64,000 nt of DNA, taken from Eisenibacter elegans DSM 3317. Its GTDB lineage: Bacteria > Bacteroidota > Bacteroidia > Cytophagales > Microscillaceae. Location: assembly GCF_000430505.1 (NCBI RefSeq), contig NZ_AUMD01000012.1, positions 124,001-188,000 of the forward strand, read 5' to 3'. Made by a program: the position numbers and the translations under genes. The first letter of the stretch is position 1. Every line of letters starts with the position of its first letter. Under the pieces are notes generated by a model. It worked only from the letters and a program-made list of their open reading frames with translations. It had not been told where the DNA came from and made no database searches. Positions 33,780 through 43,939 of the stretch are shown here, piece after piece.

Positions 33780-34448
33780 TTGTCTACAAATATCTGCAAT
33801 TCACAGAAAAAAGCCTTGGATACTAAAGAAAAAATACTCCAAACCGCCGAAGAGTTGTTTATGCGCTATGGAACGCGCAGTGTTACGATGGATGATATCG
33901 CCAAGGAGTTGGGAATGTCTAAAAAGACAATATATCAGTTTTTTAAAGACAAAGACGCTATCGTTCAGCTGATTATGAGCCGTGTTTTTGAAGAAGAGCG
34001 TCAACAATTGTACAAAATAGAGGCCGAATCAGCTGACCCTATTGAGGCTGTATTGAAGATTGCCGAAGTAACAGGGGAGCGCATTCGCAATATCAACCCT
34101 ATTGTGCTCTATGACTTACAAAAGTACCATAGTCAAGTCTGGGACGAGTACAATAGCTTCTGTGAGCAAGATGCACGCGCCTCGGTTGTGCGTAACCTCA
34201 AAAGAGGGATAGAGCAAGGACTTTATCGGTCTAACCTAGACCCTGAGGTGATGGCTACGCTGCATTTGGTGTGTATGGATGCCATTTTTGACCAAAATAT
34301 CACCGATAGTATTTCGCATAAAAAATACGACTTGGGCGATTTAAGCACGATGGTTATCGAGCATTTTTTGCGGGGTATCGTCACCCTCGAAGGATTTCAA
34401 CTTTTAGAACAGTACCAACAACGAAAAACTCATACAACCCAACCCTAA
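33780..34448 (+). CDS. TetR-family transcriptional regulator
   Basis: 222 residues. The N-terminal helix-turn-helix is clear: TKEKILQTAEELFMRYGTRS, TMDDIAKELGMSKKTIYQFF, followed by KDKDAIVQLIM. The C-terminal ligand-binding helices are diverged, as usual. No ATG precedes the domain; TTG at 33780 (or the TTG at 33816) must be used. It is encoded directly upstream (18 bp) of a TolC-like gene and is very likely the local regulator, probably a repressor, of the three-gene RND efflux system; the inducer is unknown. Confidence 0.88.
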   Translation: MSTNICNSQKKALDTKEKILQTAEELFMRYGTRSVTMDDIAKELGMSKKTIYQFFKDKDAIVQLIMSRVFEEERQQLYKIEAESADPIEAVLKIAEVTGERIRNINPIVLYDLQKYHSQVWDEYNSFCEQDARASVVRNLKRGIEQGLYRSNLDPEVMATLHLVCMDAIFDQNITDSISHKKYDLGDLSTMVIEHFLRGIVTLEGFQLLEQYQQRKTHTTQP

Positions 34449-34466
34449 CCGCTTGTCGGAATATTC

Positions 34467-35861
34467 ATGAAACTATACATTTATCAGATTCTCGGTTTAG
34501 TGGGGCTTTTTTGGCTCGGTTTAGCAGCCCGCCCCTTACAGGCTCAATTTGGCGACGATGCCGCAGCGCTCTCGTCTTTCAACCTCCAAGAGTGTATTGC
34601 CTATGCGATGGAACACTCGGAGCAGTTACGCATCCAGAACATCGAAGTATATATCTCCTCACAAACTGTGCGGGAAAGCGCTTCGATGGGCTTGCCACAA
34701 ATCAATGTGGAACTTGGTACCAACTACAACGCCATCATTCAGAAGGCGTTCTTACCGGCGGCCATCATCAACCCTGCCGCGCCCGAAGGCGAGTTTGTCG
34801 CCGTAGAGTTTCAGCCTCGTATGACAGGGCAGGCCGCTATTACACTCTCACAGTTGGTCTTTGATATGTCGTATTTTATTGGTTTGGAAGCCGCCCGGAC
34901 GTTCAAGAAGCTGTCACAAAAGCAGATGGCTCAAACCAAGACTGAAATCGCACAGAACGTAGCCCTCGCCTATTATGGGCTGATGGTGGCCAACGAACGG
35001 ATTACTTTGCTGAATCAAAACTACCAACGCGTCGACTCGCTCCTGCGCGAAACGAGGGCGCTCTACCAAAATGGGTTTGTTGAAAAAATTGATGTCGACC
35101 GCACCGAGGTAACCTTCAACAACTTGCGTACTGAGCGCCAAAAAGCCCAACGCCTGATTGGCTTGGCTTCACAAGTGCTCAAGTTTCAGATGGGAATGCC
35201 GCTCAAAGACTCTATCAGCATAGAAGACAAGCTCGGCGACCTCACCCTCGACGAAAATCTGCTGGCCGAACAAGTAGACTTCCGCAACCGCCCCGAATAT
35301 GAGGTATTGCAAATCCAGCGTGAGCTGGCTGCGCTCGACGTGCGCTACAAACGCTCTCAAAGTTATCCCTCGCTGCGCGCTTTTGCAACCTATGGCTACA
35401 ACTCTGGGGTGCCCAATGTGGGAGAACTATTCAATGGCAACCGCTGGTTTAACTATGGAATCGTTGGGCTGACACTCAATATCCCCATACTGACAGGCTT
35501 CCGCAATGGCGCTCAAACCCAAAAATCTAGGCTGGAGCTTGAGAAAATCGACTGGGCCTATCGTCAGTTGGAGCGTGTGGCCAATTTTGAAGCAGCTCAA
35601 GCCCATACCGAGTTACGCAACGCCCTTGATGACCTCCAAGCCCAAAAAGCCAATATGGAACTGGCCTCCGAAGTAGGCCGAGTGGCGCGCCTCAAATACC
35701 AAAATGGAGTCGGTACCAACCTCGAAGTGCTCGACGCAGAGACTTCGTACAAAGAAGCCGAAACCAATTATTATAATGCCGTTTACAATGCCTTAGTGGC
35801 TTCGGTAAACCTCAAAAAAGCCCTCGGCACGCTTTATACCGAAGACCAAAACGATAATTAG
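34467..35861 (+). CDS. TolC-family outer membrane channel
   Basis: 464 residues. Signal peptide YQILGLVGLFWLGLAARP, cleavage likely after LQAQ. Two repeated long-helix/strand units of the outer-membrane efflux protein family follow: FNLQECIAYAMEHSEQLRIQ at the start of the mature part, QNVALAYYGLMVANERITLL, and YRQLERVANFEAAQAHTELR. The protein would form the trimeric tunnel through the outer membrane. ATG at 34467. It lies between the TetR gene and the adaptor gene and probably forms one complex with the adaptor and RND pump. Confidence 0.92.
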   Translation: MKLYIYQILGLVGLFWLGLAARPLQAQFGDDAAALSSFNLQECIAYAMEHSEQLRIQNIEVYISSQTVRESASMGLPQINVELGTNYNAIIQKAFLPAAIINPAAPEGEFVAVEFQPRMTGQAAITLSQLVFDMSYFIGLEAARTFKKLSQKQMAQTKTEIAQNVALAYYGLMVANERITLLNQNYQRVDSLLRETRALYQNGFVEKIDVDRTEVTFNNLRTERQKAQRLIGLASQVLKFQMGMPLKDSISIEDKLGDLTLDENLLAEQVDFRNRPEYEVLQIQRELAALDVRYKRSQSYPSLRAFATYGYNSGVPNVGELFNGNRWFNYGIVGLTLNIPILTGFRNGAQTQKSRLELEKIDWAYRQLERVANFEAAQAHTELRNALDDLQAQKANMELASEVGRVARLKYQNGVGTNLEVLDAETSYKEAETNYYNAVYNALVASVNLKKALGTLYTEDQNDN

Positions 35862-35912
35862 TACACCCTCTCAAACTATACACTAATGCCATATACCCTC
35901 TTGTCGATGCCT

Positions 35913-37070
35913 ATGAAAACGATGCAAGTACTTAAAAAATATCCCCTACTCTTGAGCCTGGCGTTCTTGGCCGCCTGCGGCGGTGGCGCAAATGACCTTG
36001 AGAGTAAGAAAAATCAACTCCGTGATAAGAAAAAAGCGCTCGAACAACTTCAGGCCGAAATCAGCCAGCTAGAGCGCGACATAGTCGCCCTAGACCCTAG
36101 CTTCAAATTGAGTGCAGACAATAGCACGCTCGTCAGTGTGATACAGCTGAGCAAGGGCGATTTTGTGCGCTACAACGAAGCCCGTGGGCGTGTCGAAACC
36201 GACCAAAATGTCATGGTAACCCCCGAAACCGCCGGAGTCATCAAACAGATTCTTGTGCGCGAAGGGCAGTCTGTAGGCGCGGGTCAAATACTCGTTACGC
36301 AAGACAGCGAAGTGCTCCAACGCTCTATGAATGAAGTAACAACCGCCCTAGAGTTGGCCAACGTAACCTATGAGCGCCAAGCCAAGCTCTGGGAACAAAA
36401 CATCGGCACTGAGCTACAATACCTCCAAGCCAAAAACCAAAAAGAGCGCCTCGAAAAACAGCTCCAAACCCTCAAAGCACAGGTCAATATGACGGCTGTC
36501 AAAGCCCCGTTTTCGGGAGTGGTAGATGAGATCATCGCCAAAGTAGGTGAGGCCGCTTCCCCTGGTGTACCCTTGTTGCGTTTGGTAAGCCTGAGCAATA
36601 TGCGTGTCAATGCGGATGTACCCGAAAGCCTCTTAGGCAAAGTAAAAGTAGGGGATAAAGTTCGGGTATCTTTCCCTTCTATCAAACGAGAAGTGGATGG
36701 ACAGGTGGTTGTAGTAGGGCAAATCATCAACCCCGACAGCCGCTCGTTTCGTATCGAAGTAGCCGTAGGCAATGTGGATAACCTGCTTAAGCCGGACTTG
36801 CTGGCCGTGGTGAAGATTCAGGACGAAACCAAGCCCGATGTTATCATCATCCCTACCAATCTCATCCAGCGCGAAGGCGGCCAAGAGTTTGTATATATCG
36901 CCGCCCAAGATGACCAAAAACAGCCGATTGCCAAAAAGGTGATGGTTGAGCGTGGAGAAACCTACGACAACAAGACCTATCTCAAAAGTGGCCTCAAGGG
37001 AGATGAGCAGCTGATTGAGAAAGGGTTTAGAGATGTAACTGATGGAGCCGCTATCAAAATCGGCAGCTAA
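35913..37070 (+). CDS. RND efflux periplasmic adaptor lipoprotein
   Basis: 385 residues from the ATG at 35913 (an ATG at 35886 would add nine). The signal ends LAFLAACGGG, a lipobox, so it is anchored to a membrane by lipid. Next come an N-terminal coiled-coil stretch (KNQLRDKKKALEQLQAEISQ), a lipoyl-like/barrel region (VMVTPETAGVIKQILVREGQ), an alpha hairpin (about 140-190), then VKAPFSGVVDEIIAKVGEAA and a membrane-proximal domain. It bridges the RND pump and the TolC-like channel. The short gaps on both sides indicate one transcript. Confidence 0.92.
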   Translation: MKTMQVLKKYPLLLSLAFLAACGGGANDLESKKNQLRDKKKALEQLQAEISQLERDIVALDPSFKLSADNSTLVSVIQLSKGDFVRYNEARGRVETDQNVMVTPETAGVIKQILVREGQSVGAGQILVTQDSEVLQRSMNEVTTALELANVTYERQAKLWEQNIGTELQYLQAKNQKERLEKQLQTLKAQVNMTAVKAPFSGVVDEIIAKVGEAASPGVPLLRLVSLSNMRVNADVPESLLGKVKVGDKVRVSFPSIKREVDGQVVVVGQIINPDSRSFRIEVAVGNVDNLLKPDLLAVVKIQDETKPDVIIIPTNLIQREGGQEFVYIAAQDDQKQPIAKKVMVERGETYDNKTYLKSGLKGDEQLIEKGFRDVTDGAAIKIGS

Positions 37071-37111
37071 CCCTATCCCCAACAGCGTCCACTATAATTG
37101 TCATCATTCCT

Positions 37112-40100
37112 ATGAAAAATCAAGAAGAACAAGCGCAGAAGCACCAAGTAATCAAGGAATTTGGTCTCACCTCCCTTGCCGTAGATAATCGCACCAGTGT
37201 GATTATCTTGGCCCTAATCATCGGGTTGTTTGGTATCATTTCTTATGGTTCTATGCCCCGCGAGAGCTTTCCCGAGATTGTGATTCCGAATATCTACATC
37301 GGCACTTTCTATGCAGGAAACTCCCCCAGCGATATGGAAAACCTCGTAACCCGCCCCATAGAGAAAGAGCTGAAGACCATCACCGGTGTCAAAAAAATCA
37401 CTTCTACCTCTATTCAGGATTACTCGACCATCATCGTAGAGTTTAACCCGGATGTCGCCATACCCAAGGCCCTTCAGGATGTGAAGGATGCCGTTGATAA
37501 GTCTAAAAGCGAGCTGCCTAATGACTTACCCAAAGACCCTAACGTATTTGAGATTAGCTTGTCAGACTTGCCCATTATGTTTATCAACCTATCGGGCAAC
37601 TATGACCTTGACCAGCTCAAACGCTATGGAGAATACCTCGAAGACCGCATCGAGCAGCTGCCCGAAATTTCGGGTGTAGATATTCGCGGTGCCTTAGAGC
37701 GCGAAATCCAGATTGATGTAGATCTCTTTGCGATGGAAGACAGCAAGGTGGCCTTTAGTGACATCGAACAGGCCGTCAGCAGCGAAAACGTAACCATCTC
37801 TGGAGGGAATATCCTAGCCGAAGACTTCCGCCGTTCTATCCGTGTTACGAGTGAATTTAGAGAAGTAGCTGAAATAGAAGACATTATCGTAAAAAGTGAA
37901 GATGGTGCAGCCGTATATCTTCGCGATATTGCCACTGTAAAAGACAGCTATAAGGAGCGCGAAAGCTATGCCCGTTTCAACAAGCAGCCTGTGGTTACGC
38001 TTGAAGTAAAGAAGCGTAGTGGCGAAAACCTCCTCAATGCCGCAGACCAAATCAAGAGTATCATCGAAAAATCACAGGTTTCGGCTTTGCCCAAAGATTT
38101 ACAAATCAGCATTACCAACGACCAATCTCGCGAAATCAAGTCGATGGTCAGCAACCTAGAAAACAGCATTATCTCTGGGGTTATCCTAGTAGTAGGGGTC
38201 TTGCTTTTCTTTATGGGTTTGCGCAGTGCCTTGTTTGTGGGGGTAGCCATCCCATTGTCAATGTTTATTTCCTTTATTGTCTTGGGCAATGCCGGTGTTA
38301 CGCTCAACATTATGGTGTTGTTCTCGTTGATTCTGGCCTTAGGAATGTTGGTAGATAACGGCATTGTGGTGATTGAAAACATCTACCGCCTCCGCGAAGA
38401 CGGCTACCCGCTCAAGCGTGCCGTCAAAGAAGGGGTAGGCGAAATCGCTTGGCCTATCATCAGCTCTACTGCCACAACAGTGGCGGCCTTCTTGCCTTTG
38501 GCGTTTTGGGGGGGGATTTTAGGGCAATTTATGCGCTTCTTGCCCATTACACTGATTATCGTATTGTCGGCATCCTTATTTGTGGCCTTGGTGATTAACC
38601 CTGCCGTCGTGATGATATTCTCCAAAGAGGGCGACCTCGAAGCCGGTAAAAAGGCCATTACGGTACGCCGACTGCTTACGGCCGGTGCTTGGGTGTTGTT
38701 GGCTATTCCGCTGTACATATTACAAGCCACACAGGTGGTGTCCTTACCAGGGCAATATACTGTGCCCAACTTGATGGCGATCTTGGGGGTGTTCCTATTG
38801 GCCAATATGCTCTTCTTGACTAGTGCTGCGCAGTCTTTCCAAGACAATGTACTCCCAAGATTAGAAAGTTTTTACTCCCGCATCATCAGTTATGCTGTTA
38901 CGGGTGCGCGCCCCTACTTCTTCTTGGTCGGCACGGTATTTCTCTTGGTATTCTCCTTTGTGCTCCTTGGCAGCGCCGGGCTGAAAGTGCTCTTTTTCCC
39001 CGAAAATGAGCCCAACTACATCAATATTTTTGTGGAAAAACCCATCGGTACCGATATCGAAACTACCAATGAGTTGGCCAAGAAGGTAGAAAGCCGCGTC
39101 ATTGAGATGATGAAGCCCTACGACTATATGATTGATGCCATCATTACCCAAGTAGGCGAAGGCACCTCAGAAGACGGTCTTGGCGGCGGCGGCGGCGTAA
39201 CGCCACACAAAGCCAAAATAGCGGTCTCGTTTAAGGAATTCGAGTTCCGAAAAGGCAAGAATACTTCTGATATTTTGGAGGATATTCGGGCAGAGTTGAA
39301 AAACTACCCCGGAGTACAAATCACCGTAGCCAAAGACCGCAACGGCCCGCCTGTAGGCGCACCTGTGAGTATCGAAGTAGTAGGTGAAGATTATGCCAAG
39401 CTGATTGCTACCGCTACCCGCATCCGTCGTACTGTCGATGAGGCGGCCATCCCCGGTATTGAGCAGCTCAAGCTCGACCTCGAAACCGGCAAGCCTGAAC
39501 TCATTATCCACGTAGACCGCGACAAAGCCCGCCGGCTTGGCCTTTCGAGCGCCTCAGTGGCAATGGAATTGCGTACGGCGCTCTTTGGCAAGGAAGTCTC
39601 TAAGTTTAAAGACGGCAAAGACGACCACCCCATCCAGCTGCGCCTCCGCGAAGACCAACGCCACAACCTCGAAGCCCTGCTCAACAAATCGGTAACCTTC
39701 CGCAACAACAGAGGGCGTATTGTGCAGATTCCTATCAGCACCGTAGTCGATATTGAGTATAATGATGCCATCGGCTCTATCAAACGCAAAGATCTCGACC
39801 GTGTGATTATGATTACTTCTAACGTAAAAGAAGGCTATAATCCGACCGAAATCGTCGATAAGGTCAAAGACATCGTTGGCGCAATGAGCATCCCCGAAGG
39901 TTATACGGTCAAGTTTACGGGAGAACAAGAAGAACAAGAGAAAACAGCTGACTTCTTGGGCAAGGCCTTGATGTTGGCCGTATTTATGGTGTTTCTCATC
40001 ATCGTTACCCAGTTCAACTCACTCACTGCCCCAGTGGTCATCATCAGCTCTATTATATTCAGTACCATCGGAGTGTTCTTAGGCTTGGTGATTTTCCAAA

Positions 40101-40633
40101 TGGACTTTGTAGTCTTGATGACTGGTATCGGTATCATCTCGCTGGCCGGGGTAGTGGTGAACAATGCCATCGTATTGATTGACTACACCAACCTATTGCG
40201 CAGCCGCCGCAAAGCCGAGTTGGGTATAGACGAAGAAGACCCGCTGCCTTATGACGAGTTCTTGGCCTGTATTGTCGAAGCCGGCAAAAAACGCCTCCGT
40301 CCTGTATTGCTCACTGCCATCACTACCATTCTAGGGCTGATTCCCTTGGCCATCGGCTTGAACATCGACTTCATAGGCCTGTTGGCTAAGTTTGATGCCA
40401 ATATCTATTTTGGTGGAGACAATGCCGCCTTCTGGGGGCCTATGGCTTGGACGGTGATTTTCGGGCTTAGCTTTGCTACCTTCCTGACCTTGGTCGTGGT
40501 GCCGGTGATGTACCTGCTTACTGCCAAGCTGACCCGCAAAACACCCAAACACCGCACTCCTAGCGTACAGGTTGCTACGAGCACCAATGGCGCTGAAAAA
40601 ACAGCCAAAGTAGCCGATACATACGTTTCATAA
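37112..40633 (+). CDS. RND efflux pump, permease subunit
   Basis: 1173 residues, about 120 longer than typical AcrB-like pumps. The first membrane helix is at about 28-46, then the porter half containing GTFYAGNSPSDMENLV. In the fourth helix the proton-relay pair reads LVDN (Asp415, Asn416), so only one acidic residue is present. Between the two halves (about 505-580) is an insertion with two extra hydrophobic segments (about 521-540 and 553-572). The rest is standard, including FTGEQEEQEKTADFLGKAL and AGVVVNNAIVLIDY. ATG at 37112. A good terminator follows. Confidence 0.93.
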   Translation: MKNQEEQAQKHQVIKEFGLTSLAVDNRTSVIILALIIGLFGIISYGSMPRESFPEIVIPNIYIGTFYAGNSPSDMENLVTRPIEKELKTITGVKKITSTSIQDYSTIIVEFNPDVAIPKALQDVKDAVDKSKSELPNDLPKDPNVFEISLSDLPIMFINLSGNYDLDQLKRYGEYLEDRIEQLPEISGVDIRGALEREIQIDVDLFAMEDSKVAFSDIEQAVSSENVTISGGNILAEDFRRSIRVTSEFREVAEIEDIIVKSEDGAAVYLRDIATVKDSYKERESYARFNKQPVVTLEVKKRSGENLLNAADQIKSIIEKSQVSALPKDLQISITNDQSREIKSMVSNLENSIISGVILVVGVLLFFMGLRSALFVGVAIPLSMFISFIVLGNAGVTLNIMVLFSLILALGMLVDNGIVVIENIYRLREDGYPLKRAVKEGVGEIAWPIISSTATTVAAFLPLAFWGGILGQFMRFLPITLIIVLSASLFVALVINPAVVMIFSKEGDLEAGKKAITVRRLLTAGAWVLLAIPLYILQATQVVSLPGQYTVPNLMAILGVFLLANMLFLTSAAQSFQDNVLPRLESFYSRIISYAVTGARPYFFLVGTVFLLVFSFVLLGSAGLKVLFFPENEPNYINIFVEKPIGTDIETTNELAKKVESRVIEMMKPYDYMIDAIITQVGEGTSEDGLGGGGGVTPHKAKIAVSFKEFEFRKGKNTSDILEDIRAELKNYPGVQITVAKDRNGPPVGAPVSIEVVGEDYAKLIATATRIRRTVDEAAIPGIEQLKLDLETGKPELIIHVDRDKARRLGLSSASVAMELRTALFGKEVSKFKDGKDDHPIQLRLREDQRHNLEALLNKSVTFRNNRGRIVQIPISTVVDIEYNDAIGSIKRKDLDRVIMITSNVKEGYNPTEIVDKVKDIVGAMSIPEGYTVKFTGEQEEQEKTADFLGKALMLAVFMVFLIIVTQFNSLTAPVVIISSIIFSTIGVFLGLVIFQMDFVVLMTGIGIISLAGVVVNNAIVLIDYTNLLRSRRKAELGIDEEDPLPYDEFLACIVEAGKKRLRPVLLTAITTILGLIPLAIGLNIDFIGLLAKFDANIYFGGDNAAFWGPMAWTVIFGLSFATFLTLVVVPVMYLLTAKLTRKTPKHRTPSVQVATSTNGAEKTAKVADTYVS

Positions 40634-40664
40634 CTATAGCCATATCGTTTTGTCAGACGATTCG

Positions 40665-40697
40665 AAAGCCTACCGACCTTTGTTGGTGGGCTTTTTT
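40665..40697 (+). terminator. Terminator of the efflux operon
   Basis: AAAGCCTACC (40665-40674) pairs with GGTGGGCTTT (40685-40694) with one G-T wobble, followed by a T-run to 40697. It lies about 32 bp after the RND stop. Confidence 0.75.
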
Positions 40698-40723
40698 CTG
40701 GCTAATCCTGCTCAGAGCTTGTT

Positions 40724-40797
40724 TATACCAAGATTTGAGGATTCATAGGACTTGATTTTCGTGATATCTAAGGGGTTTCAGCCCATAGATTCGTATC
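40724..40797 (-). repeat. TATACC/GGTATA element, diverged copy D
   Basis: The plus strand begins TATACCAAGATTTGAGGATTC and continues GGACTTGATTTTCGTGAT; read on the minus strand it ends AATCTTGGTATA like the other copies. The outer end is eroded and its position approximate. It occupies the gap (40634-41006) between the efflux terminator and the CCA-adding-enzyme promoter. Confidence 0.5.
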
Positions 40798-40933
40798 AAG
40801 GATTGAGAGCAAAACCTGAATCCGAGATAGCTACAAAGGCCAAAAACGGCGAAGGCTGTCAAACACAAATAACACTGGCTCGAAATAGCCCCGTCTTGCC
40901 TCTGGAGCATCAACCGGAATGATCCCGGGCATT

Positions 40934-40965
40934 TTAGGGCAAACACATTTTTATTCGTATTTTTG
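40934..40965 (+). promoter_or_regulatory. Candidate promoter of the CCA-adding enzyme
   Basis: TTAG (40934-40937), 20-bp spacer, TATTTTTG (40958-40965). The -7 element is perfect, the -33 weak; the ATG is 42 bp downstream. Confidence 0.5.
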
Positions 40966-41006
40966 TAGGTGATTGACTAATCGCCCTTGCAACTCAGGCA
41001 TACATC

Positions 41007-42434
41007 ATGATGGAATTTGCCCAAACACTACATCAAAACCCGCTCTTCGCTGTCATTGCCGCTAGCGCCCGTACGCTCGGAGTAGAGACATACTTGGTAG
41101 GCGGCTTTGTACGTGATTTGCTTTTAAAACGCCCCTCAAAAGACATAGACGTGGTTTGTGTGGGAAGTGGAATTGACTTGGCCAATCACGTAGCCATACA
41201 ACTAGGCCAAGAAGGAAAGGTCAATATTTTCAAACGATTTGGCACGGCCATGCTGCGCGCCGATGACTGGGAGATAGAGTTTGTGGGTGCTCGCAAAGAG
41301 TCATATAACCCTGACTCCCGCAAACCTATGGTCGAAGACGGTACTTTGGAAGACGATCAAAAACGCCGAGATTTCACCATCAATGCGCTGGCTATCAGTC
41401 TGCAAGAGCATAACTATGGCCAGCTTATAGACCCCTTCGACGGATTGCAGGACTTGCAACGCAAGATGCTTCGTACACCGCTTGACCCGGGCATTACTTT
41501 TTCTGATGACCCCTTGCGGATGATGCGTGCCGCACGCTTTGCCACACAGCTTGGCTTTGATATCGAAGGAAATACCTTCGAAGCTATCAGCCAATACAAA
41601 GAACGTATCAGTATCGTATCACAAGAACGGATTACTGACGAACTAAATAAAATCATTGCCGCCGACAAGCCCTCATACGGCTTCAAGTTGCTTTATTATG
41701 CCGGCGTTTTGGAGCTGATTTTTCCTGAGCTTGTCGCCTTACAAGGGGTAGAAACTGTTGATGGCAAAGGGCATAAAGACAATTTTTTTCATACCCTACA
41801 AGTGCTCGACAACGTCGCCGAGGTATCAGATGATCTTTGGCTACGATGGGCGGCTATCTTACATGATATCGCCAAGCCTGCCACCAAACGCTTCGATAAG
41901 CGCCACGGCTGGACTTTCCACGGGCACGAAGACAAAGGGGCGCGAATGGTGCCCGGAATCTTCAAACGCATGCGTCTCCCCCTCGATGCCAAAATGCGCT
42001 TCGTACAAAAACTCGTACGCCTACATCTCAGGCCTATTCCACTGTTTCGGGACGAAATCACGGACTCGGCGCTCCGCCGACTGCTCTTTGATACCGGCGA
42101 GGACTTAGAAGCGCTGATGATGCTCTGTCGAGCAGATATTACTTCCAAAAACAATGATAAAGTCAAAAAATATCTCAAAAATTTTGACATTGTAGAGAAA
42201 AAATTACAAGAGATTGAAGAAAAGGATAAGCTGCGCAATTTCCAGCCTGTTATTACAGGCGAAATCATTATGGAAACTTTTCAACTCAAACCCTGTCAAC
42301 AGGTAGGGTTGATCAAGCAAGCTATCCGAGAAGCCATCTTAGACGGCCAAATCCGTAATGAGTATGAAGAAGCTTATGCGTTTATGTTAGAAACGGCTCA
42401 AAAGTATGATTTACACCCCATAAACGCTTCCTGA
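41007..42434 (+). CDS. CCA-adding tRNA nucleotidyltransferase with HD domain
   Basis: 475 residues. The head domain carries VGGFVRDLLLKRPSKDIDVV (the DxD metal site), FVGARKESY and KRRDFTINALAI, the class II nucleotidyltransferase set for CCA addition or poly(A) polymerase. The middle domain is helical, followed by an HD phosphohydrolase domain (RWAAILHDIAKPATKR). This two-part architecture is normal in Bacteroidota. It repairs or adds the 3' CCA of tRNA. Two adjacent ATGs at 41007 and 41010 are possible. Monocistronic, between the efflux operon and convergent hslU. Confidence 0.92.
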   Translation: MMEFAQTLHQNPLFAVIAASARTLGVETYLVGGFVRDLLLKRPSKDIDVVCVGSGIDLANHVAIQLGQEGKVNIFKRFGTAMLRADDWEIEFVGARKESYNPDSRKPMVEDGTLEDDQKRRDFTINALAISLQEHNYGQLIDPFDGLQDLQRKMLRTPLDPGITFSDDPLRMMRAARFATQLGFDIEGNTFEAISQYKERISIVSQERITDELNKIIAADKPSYGFKLLYYAGVLELIFPELVALQGVETVDGKGHKDNFFHTLQVLDNVAEVSDDLWLRWAAILHDIAKPATKRFDKRHGWTFHGHEDKGARMVPGIFKRMRLPLDAKMRFVQKLVRLHLRPIPLFRDEITDSALRRLLFDTGEDLEALMMLCRADITSKNNDKVKKYLKNFDIVEKKLQEIEEKDKLRNFQPVITGEIIMETFQLKPCQQVGLIKQAIREAILDGQIRNEYEEAYAFMLETAQKYDLHPINAS

Positions 42435-42535
42435 TAACTGGCCTTGCCCTCGCAACAATGAAGGCAGGCAGATTTTCTTCAATAGCCAAAAGGTTTTTGG
42501 CCGCCACTGTACGCCTGACACTCAAGCATAAATTT

Positions 42536-42559
42536 AACCCACGGGTTTCGCCGTGGGTT
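42536..42559. terminator. Hairpin between convergent genes
   Basis: AACCCACGG / CCGTGGGTT, 9-bp perfect stem, 6-nt loop, between the CCA-adding-enzyme and hslU stops. T-tracts are weak on both sides. Confidence 0.45.
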
Positions 42560-42586
42560 TGGAGTTTGCCAAGTCTTGTATCTTCA

Positions 42587-43939
42587 TTACAGGATATACT
42601 GGCTTAAGTCCCTATTTTTGACGAGGCCTTGGAGTCGTTCTTCGACCATCGTCTTGGTAACCAAGATGTGGGCATTGGCACCGATGACATCTGGCACATC
42701 AAAGAGAAACTCGTTGAGCAAGTGACTCAAGACAGTCTGAAGGCGGCGCGCACCAATATTTTCAACTTCGGCATTGACCTCAAAGGCTATTTCGGCTATT
42801 TTGGCTAGGGCTTCGTCGTCGAAGCTGAGCTGTACGTTTTCGGCCTGCATCATCGCCTCATACTGCTTGGTGAGTGCGTTTTTGGGTTCTTTGAGGATAT
42901 GGTAGAAGTCGTCCTTGGTGAGGCTTTGCAGCTCCACGCGGATGGGGAAGCGGCCTTGTAGCTCGGGGATGAGGTCGGAGGGCTTGGCCACGTGAAACGC
43001 CCCCGCAGCGATGAAGAGAATATGGTCAGTTTTGATGAGGCCATACTTGGTATTGACCGTACTTCCTTCGACAATGGGCAGGAGGTCGCGCTGTACCCCC
43101 TCGCGGCTGACATCAGGCCCACCGCCACCTTTGGCAGAGCGGCTGGCTACCTTGTCTATTTCGTCGATAAAAATGATACCGGCATTTTCGGCTACTCGGA
43201 GAGCTTCTTCTTTGACCTCGTCCATATCGATGAGTTTGGCGGTTTCTTCTTCGAGCAAGATTTTGCGGGCTTCTGCAATGCTGACCTTGCGGCGGCGGAT
43301 GCGCTTGGGCATCATCCCCGAGATCATCTCCTGAAGGTTCATCATTGCGGCTTCGTCAATGCCCGGTCCGAACGCCCCTACATTGGGGCTGCTGCTTTGT
43401 TGCACCTGAATTTCGACCTTGCGCTCATCTAGTTCGCCGTTTTTGAGTTTTTCGCGGAAGCGCTCGCGGGTCTTTTCGTTCATCTCGATATCTTCGTTGC
43501 TGCCGCTACGGAGGGGCGGGATGAGGATGTCGAGTAGTGCATCTTCTACACTCTGGATAGCCCTAGACTTGACCTCTTCGTGTTTTTGGGCACGCACCAT
43601 ATTGACAGACTGCTCCACCAAGTCGCGCACCATACTCTCCACATCGCGCCCCACATAGCCTACTTCGGTAAACTTAGAGGCTTCAACCTTGGTGAAGGGG
43701 GCGTTGGCGATTTTGGCCAAACGGCGGGCGATTTCTGTTTTGCCTACGCCCGTAGCACCAATCATCAGGATGTTATTGGGCATAATTTCTTGCTGCATCT
43801 CTTGCGGGCTGTTCATGCGTCGCCAGCGGTTGCGCAGGGCAATGGCTACTTGTTTTTTAGCATCTTTTTGACCGATAATGTACTTGTCGAGCTCAGTAAC
43901 AATCTGATGGGGGGTAAGGTCTGGGTTATGTGTTTGCAT
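42587..43939 (-). CDS. hslU: ATP-dependent protease ATPase subunit HslU
   Basis: 450 residues, the usual HslU length. Seen: N-terminal [20 protein letters not shown], Walker [19 protein letters not shown], the family insertion domain (about 110-240), Walker [19 protein letters not shown], and the C-terminal region [19 protein letters not shown] with sensor-2 Arg residues. HslU unfolds substrates for the HslV peptidase. hslV is usually nearby in other bacteria but is not adjacent here. ATG at 43939. The C-terminal tail (LSQYIL) is the kind that docks onto HslV. Confidence 0.95.
   Translation of the reverse strand: MQTHNPDLTPHQIVTELDKYIIGQKDAKKQVAIALRNRWRRMNSPQEMQQEIMPNNILMIGATGVGKTEIARRLAKIANAPFTKVEASKFTEVGYVGRDVESMVRDLVEQSVNMVRAQKHEEVKSRAIQSVEDALLDILIPPLRSGSNEDIEMNEKTRERFREKLKNGELDERKVEIQVQQSSSPNVGAFGPGIDEAAMMNLQEMISGMMPKRIRRRKVSIAEARKILLEEETAKLIDMDEVKEEALRVAENAGIIFIDEIDKVASRSAKGGGGPDVSREGVQRDLLPIVEGSTVNTKYGLIKTDHILFIAAGAFHVAKPSDLIPELQGRFPIRVELQSLTKDDFYHILKEPKNALTKQYEAMMQAENVQLSFDDEALAKIAEIAFEVNAEVENIGARRLQTVLSHLLNEFLFDVPDVIGANAHILVTKTMVEERLQGLVKNRDLSQYIL

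Noticed and set aside
42587-43939. hslV expected beside hslU
   Set aside because: Neither neighbour encodes an HslV-like peptidase; it must lie elsewhere if present.
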